Made by a program: the position numbers and the translations under genes. Shown here one piece after another: positions 7,503 through 17,076 of a stretch of DNA of 64,000 nt. The DNA is taken from positions 558,001 to 622,000 of the forward strand of contig CBDAUN010000003.1 of NCBI GenBank assembly GCA_965200645.1. The letters run 5' to 3'. Positions within the stretch are counted from its first letter, which is position 1. Every line of letters begins with the position of its first letter. The notes below the pieces were generated by a model. The model did no database searches. It worked only from the letters and a program-made list of their open reading frames with translations, and was not told the DNA's origin. The DNA comes from CBDAUN01 sp965200645. Lineage in GTDB: Bacteria; Pseudomonadota; Gammaproteobacteria; Arenicellales; JAJDZL01.

Positions 7503-9512
7503 ATGAAACGAATGTTATTCAATGCAACTCATTCAGAAGAGTTGCGCATTGCCGTTGTAGACGGCCAAACACTGGTTAACCTTGATATCGATTATGTAGA
7601 TAGCAAAAACAAGAAAGGAAATATTTATCGAGGAAAAATCACAAAAATCGAGCCGAGTCTCGAAGCTGCGTTTGTAGACTTCGGCGCTAGCAGACACGGC
7701 TTTTTGTCAGTAAAGGACATATCTAGAAAATACTTTTCGAAACAATCTGAGTCTACCCCGCTTTCCGACATACGCATTCAAGATGTTGTCAGTGTCGGTG
7801 ATTCGCTAATCGTTCAAGTTGAAAAGGAAGAACGCGGCAATAAAGGTGCTGCGCTTACTTCATTTATCAGCCTGGCGGGCCGCTACCTAGTCTTGTTACC
7901 AAATAATTCACGCGGTGGTGGAATTTCTCGTCAGATTGAAGGGAAAAATCGACATGAACTCAAGGAAATTATGTCGCAACTTGAAATCCCTACGGAACAC
8001 TCCGTCATCGCACGAACAGCTGGGATTGGACAATCGGTTGAGAATTTTCAGACGGACCTGAAATACCTTTTGAACTTGTGGCGAGCCATAGAAAACGCTG
8101 CAGAACAAAACTCTGATCCATTTCTCATCTATCAAGAGAGCAGTCTAATTATTCGAACTCTGCGTGACTATCTCAGAGACGAAATCGGACAAATCCTCAT
8201 TGATAACAAAGAGTTGTATGAACGAACATTGCAGTTTGTTCAAGATGTCATGCCAAACTCGGGTGTGACAGTACGTTACTACAACGACTCTGTACCGTTG
8301 TTCTCCAGATTTCAAATTGAGCATCAAATAAAGGATGTCTTTGAACGAAAGGTTGACCTACCCAATGGCGGAGCAATCGTAATCGATCAGACAGAAGCAC
8401 TCGTCACTATTGATGTAAATTCAGCTCGCGCCACCAAGGGGGCGGACATTGAAGAAACCGCTCTAAAGACTAACCTTGAGGCTGTAGAGCAAATTGCGAA
8501 GCAACTACGCATTCGTGATATCGGCGGCCTGATCGTAATCGATCTAATTGATATGTCTTCCCAACACGATAAAAGAAGTGTTGAGAATCAGTTTGCAGAA
8601 GCGCTTAGGTCAGACCGAGCACGGGTTAGAGTCGGACGCATATCCAAATTTGGGTTACTCGAAATGTCTCGCCAACGTTTGCGGTCATCGATTGAAGAGT
8701 CAAGTCATGATGTGTGTCCTCGCTGTCAAGGCAGAGGTTTTATTCGAAACGTGACCTCCAGCGGATTGAGTATCTTAAGAATCCTTGAAGAAGATGCCTT
8801 GAAAGAAAATACCGAACTCATTCATGCTCACCTGCCTATAGAAATCGCAACTTTCCTGCTCAACGACAAACGACATGAACTAAACAAAATTGAACAACGA
8901 TTTGCTACCCGAATCATTATTGTTCCCAATAACACGCTTAAAACTCCAGATCATCGTATTTTGCGTTTTAAGGCAAGTGAAGTTGAAAAGAATTCGGGGG
9001 TTCTCAGTTACAACCTGCAATATCCAAATCAAGTGAACGAGGTATTCAATTTTGTTGGTGGTGGGGCCGGAAATAGCGGTGCCCAGCCAGCAGTTTCGCA
9101 CGAGGAAATGAAGTCAGCAAGCGAAGAAGCAAAGCGCACCGGAGATTCTTTCTTAGGGAAGATGGTATCTGCGGTATTTGGTAGCGGTAAGCCCAAAGCC
9201 GCACCTGAGATTGTAGTGGAAGAAAAAAAGTCAACTCCCACACGTCGAAAGCCAGCGAGACGCAATACTAGACAGGTAACATCTGATAAACAGGGTCGAC
9301 CAAATTCAAGGCGCGGTGCCTCACATGGCAGGCCAATGGGTCAAGACGATAGACCTCGTCGCCGACCAAATCCAAAAACCAGAACTAGTCGGGGTGCAAA
9401 TGGAATACCGAAGAAAGAGACAGATTCCAGGCGAGGCCCCCCTCGAAGGAGAAATGTAAGGAAGCAGCCAGAATCACAAAAGAACGTTTCTACACCACCG
9501 CCTTCACCCTAA
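7503..9512 (+). CDS. rne: ribonuclease E
   Basis: RNase E is the main mRNA-decay and rRNA/tRNA-processing endonuclease. The ATG at 7503 gives the family start MKRMLFNAT; an upstream in-frame TTG at 7476 adds nine unrelated residues. The S1 domain lies around residues 35-120. The catalytic aspartates lie in VTIDVNSARA and VIDLIDM (about residues 305 and 348), and the zinc-link CPRCQGRG is near 405. At 669 residues it is much shorter than E. coli RNase E (1061): the catalytic half is complete, but the scaffold is reduced to about 130 residues of Arg/Pro-rich sequence. A small degradosome is likely. Confidence 0.95.
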   Translation: MKRMLFNATHSEELRIAVVDGQTLVNLDIDYVDSKNKKGNIYRGKITKIEPSLEAAFVDFGASRHGFLSVKDISRKYFSKQSESTPLSDIRIQDVVSVGDSLIVQVEKEERGNKGAALTSFISLAGRYLVLLPNNSRGGGISRQIEGKNRHELKEIMSQLEIPTEHSVIARTAGIGQSVENFQTDLKYLLNLWRAIENAAEQNSDPFLIYQESSLIIRTLRDYLRDEIGQILIDNKELYERTLQFVQDVMPNSGVTVRYYNDSVPLFSRFQIEHQIKDVFERKVDLPNGGAIVIDQTEALVTIDVNSARATKGADIEETALKTNLEAVEQIAKQLRIRDIGGLIVIDLIDMSSQHDKRSVENQFAEALRSDRARVRVGRISKFGLLEMSRQRLRSSIEESSHDVCPRCQGRGFIRNVTSSGLSILRILEEDALKENTELIHAHLPIEIATFLLNDKRHELNKIEQRFATRIIIVPNNTLKTPDHRILRFKASEVEKNSGVLSYNLQYPNQVNEVFNFVGGGAGNSGAQPAVSHEEMKSASEEAKRTGDSFLGKMVSAVFGSGKPKAAPEIVVEEKKSTPTRRKPARRNTRQVTSDKQGRPNSRRGASHGRPMGQDDRPRRRPNPKTRTSRGANGIPKKETDSRRGPPRRRNVRKQPESQKNVSTPPPSP

Positions 9513-9523
9513 ATATCAACTAG

Positions 9524-10318
9524 TTACAAACTTCGCTTCCATTGTTGGAGAAATTCTTGCATATGCGGCTGGTCTGAGACTTCCAGCCAGTTGCGAATTT
9601 CGTCGGTCACTTGAAGGTATTTGTCTTCAGTAAAGATCCCGCGAATATACTCTAACCGAAGAAAAATCAACAATGTATTCAGCGCATCTAGTTCACAATA
9701 GGAGCGAATAGACTTTAAGTTCCCGTCCAAATATGCTTTGAAAATATTTTCTTGGCCAACCTGGTCGACACGAACTTTTCCAGGTAAACCGAGTAACTTA
9801 GCGATTTCGTCGAGGGCCGCCATCCCTCTCATTTGATAGCGTGCTAGATAGTCCATGATGTCGAAGTGCTTATCGTGATATCTACCATGATAGTTGTTCC
9901 ACTTCGCTTCTCGGTCAAATTGACCTGTGTCCCAATATGTTTTGCTTTGCACGCCATGAATTAGTGCGCGGTATTGCAACACCGGTAAATCGAATCCGTT
10001 ACCGTTCCAGGATACCAGTGTTGGTTTACTGTCATCGATTCCCCTGAAGAATTCGCTAATCAGTTGTTTTTCAGTCGAATCAATGTTACCTAAAGATTTC
10101 GTTTTAAATCCACCCCTATCAGACAAAACCGCCACAGATATAGCCACAACTCGATGTTGATGCAGGGGTAGAAAGGTGGCGTCTGGAACCTTAAGACGTC
10201 TGGTAGCTAACATAGCTTTGGCGACTTCCTCAGGACCAAGCCCGTCGAGGTCATATATGGCTTTCCCAGATCCAACGTCAGGAATGGTTTCTATATCAAA
10301 TGCAACAATCATTTCCAT
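9524..10318 (-). CDS. DEDD 3'-5' exonuclease, PolB-exonuclease-like
   Basis: The product resembles the stand-alone family related to the exonuclease domain of DNA polymerase B (DNA_pol_B_exo2). Motif Exo I is FDIETIPD at the N-terminus, Exo II is LVSWNGNGFDLPVL, and the Exo III region is SYCELDALNT near the C-terminus. The role is unproven; a DNA-repair nuclease is plausible because recJ lies directly upstream. The ATG at 10318 is preferred because it places FDIET at the usual distance from the start. A TTG at 10348, overlapping the recJ stop, would add ten residues. Confidence 0.85.
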   Translation of the reverse strand: MEMIVAFDIETIPDVGSGKAIYDLDGLGPEEVAKAMLATRRLKVPDATFLPLHQHRVVAISVAVLSDRGGFKTKSLGNIDSTEKQLISEFFRGIDDSKPTLVSWNGNGFDLPVLQYRALIHGVQSKTYWDTGQFDREAKWNNYHGRYHDKHFDIMDYLARYQMRGMAALDEIAKLLGLPGKVRVDQVGQENIFKAYLDGNLKSIRSYCELDALNTLLIFLRLEYIRGIFTEDKYLQVTDEIRNWLEVSDQPHMQEFLQQWKRSL

Positions 10319-10340
10319 CTCAGAGTTGACATATAACAAT

Positions 10341-12089
10341 TTACTCAACTATTTCCAAATATTCGATCATCATATTTGCTGATTTAATAGACCGATACTC
10401 TCTCAATTCTAATCTGTAAACTAATCTATAGGACGCTCCATATTTTGGAGGTTCTGTGTAATTTTGAAAATACCTCATATACACCGCACTACAAGAGCGT
10501 CCAGTTTCTTCAGCTTGGCATTTCAGACGCAGATGCACTTCTTTAAAGATTGAGAAATCAAGAATTTTGAACACTCCATCGAACAGCGGCTGCGGAAAAC
10601 CCTGCCCCCACGGACCACCATAACGAATTAGTTCGGCATTCTCTATGCTGATCTCTTCAAGCTCACCGTCTGTATGGATGACCGGCTCGACGTTCTTGTT
10701 GCCGAGCACAGTGGTAACTTGCCTTTCAAAGTTGTCTTTGAATTCAAGCAATTTACTGCCGTTCATCGTCAAACCGGCTGCCATGGCATGCCCGCCGAAC
10801 TTAGTAATTGTTCCTGGGGAGGCAGCATTGATGTCAACTAAGACATCCCGAATATTTATTCCAGAAATTGAGCGACAAGATCCTCGCAGACTGCCATCTT
10901 CATCAGGCGCAAAGGCAACTGTTGGCTTTCCAGTCAACTCCACGACTCTGGAGGCTATTAACCCTACTACACCGTGATGCCAGTTTTCCCGAAACAGGCA
11001 ATAGCCCGAAACCTCCTTGTCAAAACTATCATTTATCCTATCTAATTCTTTGGTGGCTTCTGCAAACATGCTTTGCTGGATTTCTTTTCGAGTGTCGTTG
11101 AAACGATTTAATTTCTCGACATATTCGTTCACTTGCTTTTGATTGTTCGATACCAAACTCTTGATACCGATTGAAATGTCGTCTAGCCTACCTGCAGCAT
11201 TAATACGGGGTGCAACTACAAATGACAAATCTTGCTCCGTAATCTTTCCAATATGACGTCTCCCTGATTCAAGTAATGTCCGAATTCCTTTTCTGCATCT
11301 ACCACCGTTGATTCTTGATAAACCTTGCTGAACCAGTGCCCTATTGTTTCGGTCAAGCACAACCAAGTCCGCCACTGTGCCAAGGGCTACCAGGTCAAGA
11401 TAGTCCGCCATATTGGGAACTTGTATAGATTCTCGCTCGAACCAGCCCTTTTGCTTGAGTTTCGCACGTACCACTGACATCACGTAGAAGATCACTCCAA
11501 CTCCTGCGAGATTCTTACTTGGGAATTTGTCTCCGGGTAATCTTGGATTCACAATTGCATCTGCCAACGGCAACTCCGCACCAGGTAAATGATGATCGGT
11601 GATGATGACAGTAATGCCGAACTGCTGAGCGAGCTTTACCCCTGCAACACTAGTAATTCCATTGTCAACGGTTATCAGTAAATCGGGAGTAGCTTCGGAC
11701 AGAAATTCGACTGCCTGTTCACTCAATCCATAGCCAAATTTAAATCGGTCTGGTGCAAAGAAGTCGACATGTCGAGCACCGAAGGCCCTTAACGCCAGAC
11801 ATGCCAGCGCACATCCAGTTGCTCCATCAGCATCATAATCACCAAATATTAAAATGTTGGCATTGGCAGCTATTGCATCGACAATAATTTCAGATGCTTC
11901 ATCAATTCCGGTTAGTCCATCAGGAACGCATAAGTTTGCCAACGAATACTTCACTTCTTCAGGTCTTTTGACCCCGCGTTGGCGATAAAGTTTATCTAGT
12001 ACTGTGGGCTGGTCTGTGATGGGAGGGCCGTGAACTACTTCTCGGCGTACAATCTTTTTTCGAAGAGGCGTTTGAATTGCGAAAGACAC
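10341..12089 (-). CDS. recJ: single-stranded-DNA exonuclease RecJ
   Basis: RecJ degrades single-stranded DNA 5'-3' in RecFOR recombination and mismatch repair. The 582-residue protein has the normal family length. It carries the DHH-family motifs FGDYDADGATG (about residue 80) and ITDHHLPG (about 158), plus the DHHA1 region with the FGGHAMAAG motif near 425. It is followed by the exonuclease gene with no gap. hom lies upstream on the same strand after 56 bases, so all three may be cotranscribed. Confidence 0.96.
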   Translation of the reverse strand: MSFAIQTPLRKKIVRREVVHGPPITDQPTVLDKLYRQRGVKRPEEVKYSLANLCVPDGLTGIDEASEIIVDAIAANANILIFGDYDADGATGCALACLALRAFGARHVDFFAPDRFKFGYGLSEQAVEFLSEATPDLLITVDNGITSVAGVKLAQQFGITVIITDHHLPGAELPLADAIVNPRLPGDKFPSKNLAGVGVIFYVMSVVRAKLKQKGWFERESIQVPNMADYLDLVALGTVADLVVLDRNNRALVQQGLSRINGGRCRKGIRTLLESGRRHIGKITEQDLSFVVAPRINAAGRLDDISIGIKSLVSNNQKQVNEYVEKLNRFNDTRKEIQQSMFAEATKELDRINDSFDKEVSGYCLFRENWHHGVVGLIASRVVELTGKPTVAFAPDEDGSLRGSCRSISGINIRDVLVDINAASPGTITKFGGHAMAAGLTMNGSKLLEFKDNFERQVTTVLGNKNVEPVIHTDGELEEISIENAELIRYGGPWGQGFPQPLFDGVFKILDFSIFKEVHLRLKCQAEETGRSCSAVYMRYFQNYTEPPKYGASYRLVYRLELREYRSIKSANMMIEYLEIVE

Positions 12090-12145
12090 TGTGTCACCAA
12101 AATGTGATTTAAGTGAAGTTGGGTGGTAACAGTACTAAAAGAAAG

Positions 12146-13456
12146 TTAATTGGCTACCTCCATTCGTATTCTCGTAATTGGGCCCTTAACCATTGGTAAT
12201 TCCTCAAGTTGCGCAAGTGCACTGTTCATGTTCCTTTCAAGTGTCTGTTGTGTCACGATGATCACCGGAAGAATTTCCTCCCGTCTACTGGATCCCTTTT
12301 GTAGAATTGATTCAATACTGATACCTAAATCCCCCAGAATTTTCGTTACTTCAGCCAGTACGCCGGCACGGTTTACCGCATTCATTCTGAGGTAGTTTGC
12401 AGTTGATACATCATCCATCGGCACGATGGGAATATCGCTGAGTGACTGTGACTGAAACGCTAAATGCGGCACTCTGTTTTCTGGGTCTGTGGTGAGGGTT
12501 CGAACCACATCAACCAAATCTGCAACTACTGCCGACGCTGTAGGATCCGACCCGGCGCCGGCGCCATAGAATAATGTTTCTCCTACAGCATCTCCGTTGA
12601 CCAACACAGCATTCATCACACCATTGACGTTTGCGATCATATCCTTTCGTGGAATCATACATGGATGAACTCGCATCTCAATGTCGCTACCATTATTTTT
12701 GGTTATTGCCATTGGCTTTATGGTAAATCCAAGTTCAGTCGCATACTGCATGTCCAGATAGGTGATATTGCCAATTCCTTCACGGAAAACTTTGGAATAT
12801 TGCAATGGAATTCCAAAGGCAATCGCTGCGAGAATGGTCAGTTTATGCACCGCATCGATGCCTTCAACATCAAAGGTCGGATCAGCTTCGGCATATCCCA
12901 ACTGCTGAGCCTCCTTAAGCACTTCCTCAAAGGAACTCCCCTTGTCCTTCATGGCTGTCAGAATGTAGTTGCTAGTACCATTGATAATTCCCATCAATGA
13001 CTGAATTCGATTTCCGGTCAGACCTTCACGCAGTGCCTTAATTATTGATATTCCCCCACCCACTGCAGCTTCAAAGGCAACTACAACAGATGCTTCCTGT
13101 GCAAATTTGAACAGTTCGTTGCCGTGAAGTGCAATCAATTCCTTATTTGCAGTCACTACATGTTTGCCATTATTGATGGCCCGAACAGCATAGTCGTGGG
13201 CTGGATTTTCTCCACCAATCAATTCGACTACCACGTCAATTTCCGGATCATCCAAAATCGTATATGAATCATCCGTTATTGCAATTGAATCAAGTGCTAA
13301 ATTGCGCTGCTTTGATGTATCCCGAACCGCAGCTTTTTTTACGACAATTTGGCGACCTGCGCGACGTGTTATTTCCTCGCAGTTTCTAGAGAGTACACTC
13401 AAGGTGCCGCAACCCACGGTCCCCAAGCCAAGAATTCCTACTCGTACTGGTTCCAT
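12146..13456 (-). CDS. hom: homoserine dehydrogenase
   Basis: The enzyme reduces aspartate semialdehyde to homoserine, the branch point to threonine and methionine. The 436 residues contain an N-terminal NAD(P) fold (GILGLGTVGCG), the substrate and catalytic region (TANKELIALHG near residue 100, and NGTSNYILT) and a C-terminal ACT domain (NRAGVLAEVTKILGDLGISI), which suggests feedback control by threonine. It is the monofunctional form, not fused to aspartokinase. No thrC follows; recJ does. Confidence 0.96.
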   Translation of the reverse strand: MEPVRVGILGLGTVGCGTLSVLSRNCEEITRRAGRQIVVKKAAVRDTSKQRNLALDSIAITDDSYTILDDPEIDVVVELIGGENPAHDYAVRAINNGKHVVTANKELIALHGNELFKFAQEASVVVAFEAAVGGGISIIKALREGLTGNRIQSLMGIINGTSNYILTAMKDKGSSFEEVLKEAQQLGYAEADPTFDVEGIDAVHKLTILAAIAFGIPLQYSKVFREGIGNITYLDMQYATELGFTIKPMAITKNNGSDIEMRVHPCMIPRKDMIANVNGVMNAVLVNGDAVGETLFYGAGAGSDPTASAVVADLVDVVRTLTTDPENRVPHLAFQSQSLSDIPIVPMDDVSTANYLRMNAVNRAGVLAEVTKILGDLGISIESILQKGSSRREEILPVIIVTQQTLERNMNSALAQLEELPMVKGPITRIRMEVAN

Positions 13457-13599
13457 TTATGCTCTACTGCTCCGTATTGAAATACCTTGCAAATCGCGGG
13501 CATTTTATAATGCCTTGCAAAATTGAATTTTCAGATATCTGCACATTATTCTACGTTCGACTATACCTTCCGTTTCTATAACGTTGTTGGATTAAACTC

Positions 13600-13974
13600 A
13601 TGAAACTCCACCGAATGGATTCAGATAATGTCAATTTTGTGACTAGATTTGGTCCAGACAGTTTGTCAATCAACGGTCAATCCTACAAGCACAGTATTAT
13701 TCTGTCTGCTCAAACCATCGAAAAATGGAAGCCTGATACCTTTGAAGATTTCATAGCCGACGATTTTCAGCATCTGGCCAAATTCGATGCGGAAATTGTC
13801 ATTATAGGTACTGGACAAAAAATTCGATTTCCAAATTCCCAACTTCTGGAACCGCTACGCCAACAAAAATGCGGTTTTGAAGTAATGGATAGCAAAGCCG
13901 CATGCCGCACCTACAACGTACTGGTGGGTGATGACCGAAAGGTTGTAGCTGGAATTTTGCTGGACGCTGTTTAA
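13600..13974 (+). CDS. Mth938-like domain protein (DUF498/NDUFAF3 family)
   Basis: The 124-residue protein is a single Mth938-like domain: ILSAQTIEKWKP, then a central VIIGTGQKIRFP strand-turn, then a C-terminal FEVMDSKAACRTYNVL segment. The family includes the mitochondrial complex I assembly factor NDUFAF3, but the bacterial role is not established. It is transcribed alone, divergent from hom and convergent with nlpD, whose stop lies seven bases beyond its own. Confidence 0.88.
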   Translation: MKLHRMDSDNVNFVTRFGPDSLSINGQSYKHSIILSAQTIEKWKPDTFEDFIADDFQHLAKFDAEIVIIGTGQKIRFPNSQLLEPLRQQKCGFEVMDSKAACRTYNVLVGDDRKVVAGILLDAV

Positions 13975-13980
13975 TCAATT

Positions 13981-14823
13981 TCACGACTGTGGTAAATAAC
14001 GTGTTGGATCGACTGGTTTGCCGTCTACGCGAATTTCAAAATGAAGTTTGACTCGGTCAGAGTCGGTGCTACCCATCTCAGCAATCTTCTGTCCTGTGCT
14101 TACAGAACTGCCCTCTTGCACGACCAGGCGTGAATTGTGCGCATAAGCACTCAGGAATCTCTCATCATGCTTGACTATGATCATTCGGCCATAGCCTGGT
14201 AATCCATTGCCCGAATAAACCACCTCGCCACCGCGTGCTGCGTGCACCGGCTGTCCAACAGTCCCTTCGATATCGATTCCATTGAAGTTATTTGCTTCAG
14301 AAAACCTTTGAGTCAAATGACCCGTAGTTGGCCATGTCCAACCCGATTTCGACTTCACTGCCGTTGTTGGAGTATTAGACTTGGGGGCAGGAGCCGCTGT
14401 GACAGTCGTACTGAGAATCTCAGGTTCCGGCTCAAGAGAAAAACTGGTAGCGGTAGATTTTCCTGAATAGGTTACTTTTTGATTAACAACCTTTGCCTTC
14501 CCTCCGGGTGGATAAAGCTTGATTTCCTGGCCTACATAAATAGGTTTATTGGGATCGATTTTGTTCCACCTGGCAACATCCAGGTAATTTTCGCCCGCTT
14601 CAAATGAAATTGAGTACAAATTATCACCAGAACGCACAATTGTAGTGCGTCCCGTATAAGTGGTTACTGGCGTACTAAGCGGCTGCTTATTGATGGCAAC
14701 GGATGTAACCTTGGCTTTGTGTTTAGGGTCTGCACAAGAGGACAAAAACGTCCCGAACAAAAGTGCAAACGCACAGAATAGCCAGTTATAACGTCCAGTA
14801 AATGATTGCGACAACGAGAACAA
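13981..14823 (-). CDS. nlpD: NlpD-like LysM/M23 lipoprotein, amidase activator
   Basis: The 280-residue protein begins with a lipoprotein signal ending LLFGTFLSSC, so Cys is near residue 30. A LysM peptidoglycan-binding domain follows at about 60-105 (VRSGDNLYSISFE, with YVGQEIKLYPPG), and then a C-terminal M23 domain (about 165-278). The zinc-binding positions are degenerate: the expected HxGxD reads FNGIDI and the expected HxH reads KLHFEIR. This is the pattern of non-catalytic NlpD/EnvC proteins that activate cell-separation amidases. It overlaps yqaA by 38 bases. rpoS does not follow. Confidence 0.85.
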   Translation of the reverse strand: MFSLSQSFTGRYNWLFCAFALLFGTFLSSCADPKHKAKVTSVAINKQPLSTPVTTYTGRTTIVRSGDNLYSISFEAGENYLDVARWNKIDPNKPIYVGQEIKLYPPGGKAKVVNQKVTYSGKSTATSFSLEPEPEILSTTVTAAPAPKSNTPTTAVKSKSGWTWPTTGHLTQRFSEANNFNGIDIEGTVGQPVHAARGGEVVYSGNGLPGYGRMIIVKHDERFLSAYAHNSRLVVQEGSSVSTGQKIAEMGSTDSDRVKLHFEIRVDGKPVDPTRYLPQS

Positions 14824-15367
14824 TGCTTATCGTCCAGCCTACTGGTGTTGCATATCGTCTAATAAAATGATGAACAGAGTCTCCGGCCCATCTGCACAAT
14901 GCTGATACCATGAAGAATCTTAATCCCCGCCCCATAGTTGACATCAGCACGTACAGCATAAAGTCCATCGAAAATGCACCTGATGCGATCGTAAAAAGCT
15001 TATATGGGATAGGTGTGAACCCGGAAATCAGCACGACCAGAGCACCGTGGTCATCATACCACGATTGTAGTGTATTAAACTCTTCGCCCAAACCATAGAA
15101 TTGAATTACAGGCCAGCCCAAAGCATCCAGCAAATACACCCCTATAAAATAACCTACGACTCCACCAGCTACTGAGGATACGGTTGTGATGGTTGCAAAG
15201 AGCCAGGCCTTAGCCCGCTGTGCCAGCACCATCGGAATCAACATTGTGTCCGGAGGTATTGGTAAAAATATCGCCTCCGACAGACTCAGTGCGCCAAGCC
15301 ATGCTGGAGCAGACTTGTGCGCTGCAAGTTCGATTACACGATCATAGAGTCTGGTAAATGACACCAC
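14786..15367 (-). CDS. yqaA: YqaA-family (DedA/VTT-like) membrane protein
   Basis: This 193-residue integral membrane protein has about four to five hydrophobic segments and the VTT/DedA-like motifs SLSEAIFLPIPPDTMLIPMV and FTPIPYKLFTIASGAF. Relatives are thought to act in membrane lipid transport or homeostasis, but the YqaA branch is uncharacterised. The yqaA-nlpD pair is a conserved proteobacterial neighbourhood, usually preceded by surE and pcm, which are absent here. Confidence 0.85.
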   Translation of the reverse strand: MVSFTRLYDRVIELAAHKSAPAWLGALSLSEAIFLPIPPDTMLIPMVLAQRAKAWLFATITTVSSVAGGVVGYFIGVYLLDALGWPVIQFYGLGEEFNTLQSWYDDHGALVVLISGFTPIPYKLFTIASGAFSMDFMLYVLMSTMGRGLRFFMVSALCRWAGDSVHHFIRRYATPVGWTISIVLVVAIIYWTL

Positions 15368-15418
15368 ACACTATACGCCAGCAATAAACATACAATTCCT
15401 TTTGCAGAAAACTACAAG

Positions 15419-16552
15419 TTACTCAACTGGTCTGACTTGCGTTCCAGGAACTTGATTTGGAAAATAGTCTTCGCAATCACCTTCGCGATAAACATCGGCG
15501 GTGGCACAATGTAATCCACCACCAAAAGCGTACGCATCACGAAATGGGACCGGAATAACTTCGAAATTAAGCGCATCGAATTGCTCCAATTGATGCACTT
15601 CGCTCGCTTCGACACATACTGTCTTGGTATCCAACATCAGTACATTCATCGAAAGCCACACACTTGAATAACAAAGCGGCGGAGATTTTTCGTGGGCGGG
15701 CTGTGCTGCATCAATAATTTCCCAATCATTGGCTTCGAAGATGGTTCTTTGTGCACTGGGTAAGGGACGTTCGGGATTGTTCATAATCAACCCTGGACGC
15801 AATGGTACAAACGTCGCATCAATGTGAATTGGGTGCGGATCATCCGGAAAGTTAACCGAATGAACTCGATGCTCCGGAAAGTGACGTTGCAGCCACTCCA
15901 TTGCCCTTCTATTGGTGGTAAAACTATGCTGACAAAACAAATCCTTGCCAAGTCGCATCACATCCGCAGCATCGAACAACGGTTCGTGTTCGGTTGTAAC
16001 AAAGTCCAAATCTTTAGTTCGCACTAACAAAGTTTCAGTTGTGATGTTGTCAAAGTAACCGGGCTTGTATGAAGCGTCTGTAAGTCGCGGTCGTGGGGCT
16101 TGCTCCCAACGAAAATTTGGATCTGCATCAAAGTAGGACTGCATAAGTGAGTGATAGGCTAAATACTCAAAATACCTACAACGAAATGCCATCGGTGTGT
16201 TGAGAATTTCACTGCCCACTGTCAACAGGATGTCCCTCGGCGGCATGCAGGTAAACATTGTGTCAGTCACAAAGTCTGGCGTTCCGACTGATCTATTCCA
16301 TTGCAGCGGTGTCGGTCGGTCTACCCGAATTCCTCGAGATTCCAAAATTGAAGCAAACTCATCGAGCTGAGCAACTGCCTTTTCCACCGACTCAAGACTT
16401 CGTGGTCCCCAATATCCATATAGGTCACTTTCTTTGTCTATTTTGGCTTCCAGTGCGGGCTCCCAGCCGGGCACACAGGAGTGTTCCGCCCTACCTAAAA
16501 TTATGTGCCGTAATGGACTGAAATCATCCCACGAAGATACTTTAGTCTCCAT
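15419..16552 (-). CDS. glycine amidinotransferase (AGAT) family protein
   Basis: AGAT-type enzymes move the amidino group of arginine to an amine, classically glycine, giving guanidinoacetate. The 377-residue product aligns by eye with mature vertebrate AGAT: FDAADVMR carries the catalytic Asp, PIHIDATF the His and GGGLHCATAD the Cys (residue 349). WLSMNVLMLD and NNPERP are also shared. The ATG at 16552 is used because the longer frame runs into tRNA-Pro. The acceptor amine cannot be fixed; lysine (phaseolotoxin type) or other amines are possible. It lies 44 bases behind tRNA-Pro, a common integration position. Confidence 0.87.
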   Translation of the reverse strand: METKVSSWDDFSPLRHIILGRAEHSCVPGWEPALEAKIDKESDLYGYWGPRSLESVEKAVAQLDEFASILESRGIRVDRPTPLQWNRSVGTPDFVTDTMFTCMPPRDILLTVGSEILNTPMAFRCRYFEYLAYHSLMQSYFDADPNFRWEQAPRPRLTDASYKPGYFDNITTETLLVRTKDLDFVTTEHEPLFDAADVMRLGKDLFCQHSFTTNRRAMEWLQRHFPEHRVHSVNFPDDPHPIHIDATFVPLRPGLIMNNPERPLPSAQRTIFEANDWEIIDAAQPAHEKSPPLCYSSVWLSMNVLMLDTKTVCVEASEVHQLEQFDALNFEVIPVPFRDAYAFGGGLHCATADVYREGDCEDYFPNQVPGTQVRPVE

Positions 16553-16595
16553 GTAAACTACCTGCGAATTAATCGGAACAAAACTGAAAATGAGA

Positions 16596-16672
<77 letters not shown>

Positions 16673-16698
16673 TCAGTCAAGAAATATTACCTTTTGCT

Positions 16699-17067
16699 TC
16701 AATCGTTCGACAACGAATCTCGCACCTGATTGAGATTACTGATCGCTTGTTGGATTCTTCGTTTTATTGATTCACCGATTTGCGGTGGAGATTTTGCTTC
16801 CTGTTTCAAATAGTCTCGAGCACCGCCAATCGTATAACCCTTATCCTTTAGCAGGAACTTTATCTTCAAAATAAGATGAATATCCTGTCGGGTGTAGTAG
16901 CGACGATTTCCACTACGTCGCATCGGATTTAGAGCTTCGAATTGACCTTCCCAATAACGCAGTACATGAGGCTCCGTTTTGCAAAGTTTGCTAACGTCAC
17001 CTATGCCAAAGTATCGCGTATCTGGAATTGGGGGTAGTTCAAACTCGACTCTTTGTTGGTCAGACAT
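16699..17067 (-). CDS. MerR-family transcriptional regulator
   Basis: The 122-residue protein has a MerR winged-helix N-terminus (GIGDVSKLCKTEPHVLRYWE, with RRYYTRQDI about residues 20-70) and a short C-terminal helix. No metal-binding cysteines are visible in that helix. It follows ihfA after nine bases. This pheT-ihfA-merR-tRNA-Pro order is conserved in many gammaproteobacteria, but its regulon is not known to me. Confidence 0.9.
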   Translation of the reverse strand: MSDQQRVEFELPPIPDTRYFGIGDVSKLCKTEPHVLRYWEGQFEALNPMRRSGNRRYYTRQDIHLILKIKFLLKDKGYTIGGARDYLKQEAKSPPQIGESIKRRIQQAISNLNQVRDSLSND

Positions 17068-17076
17068 TGGTGAGTG

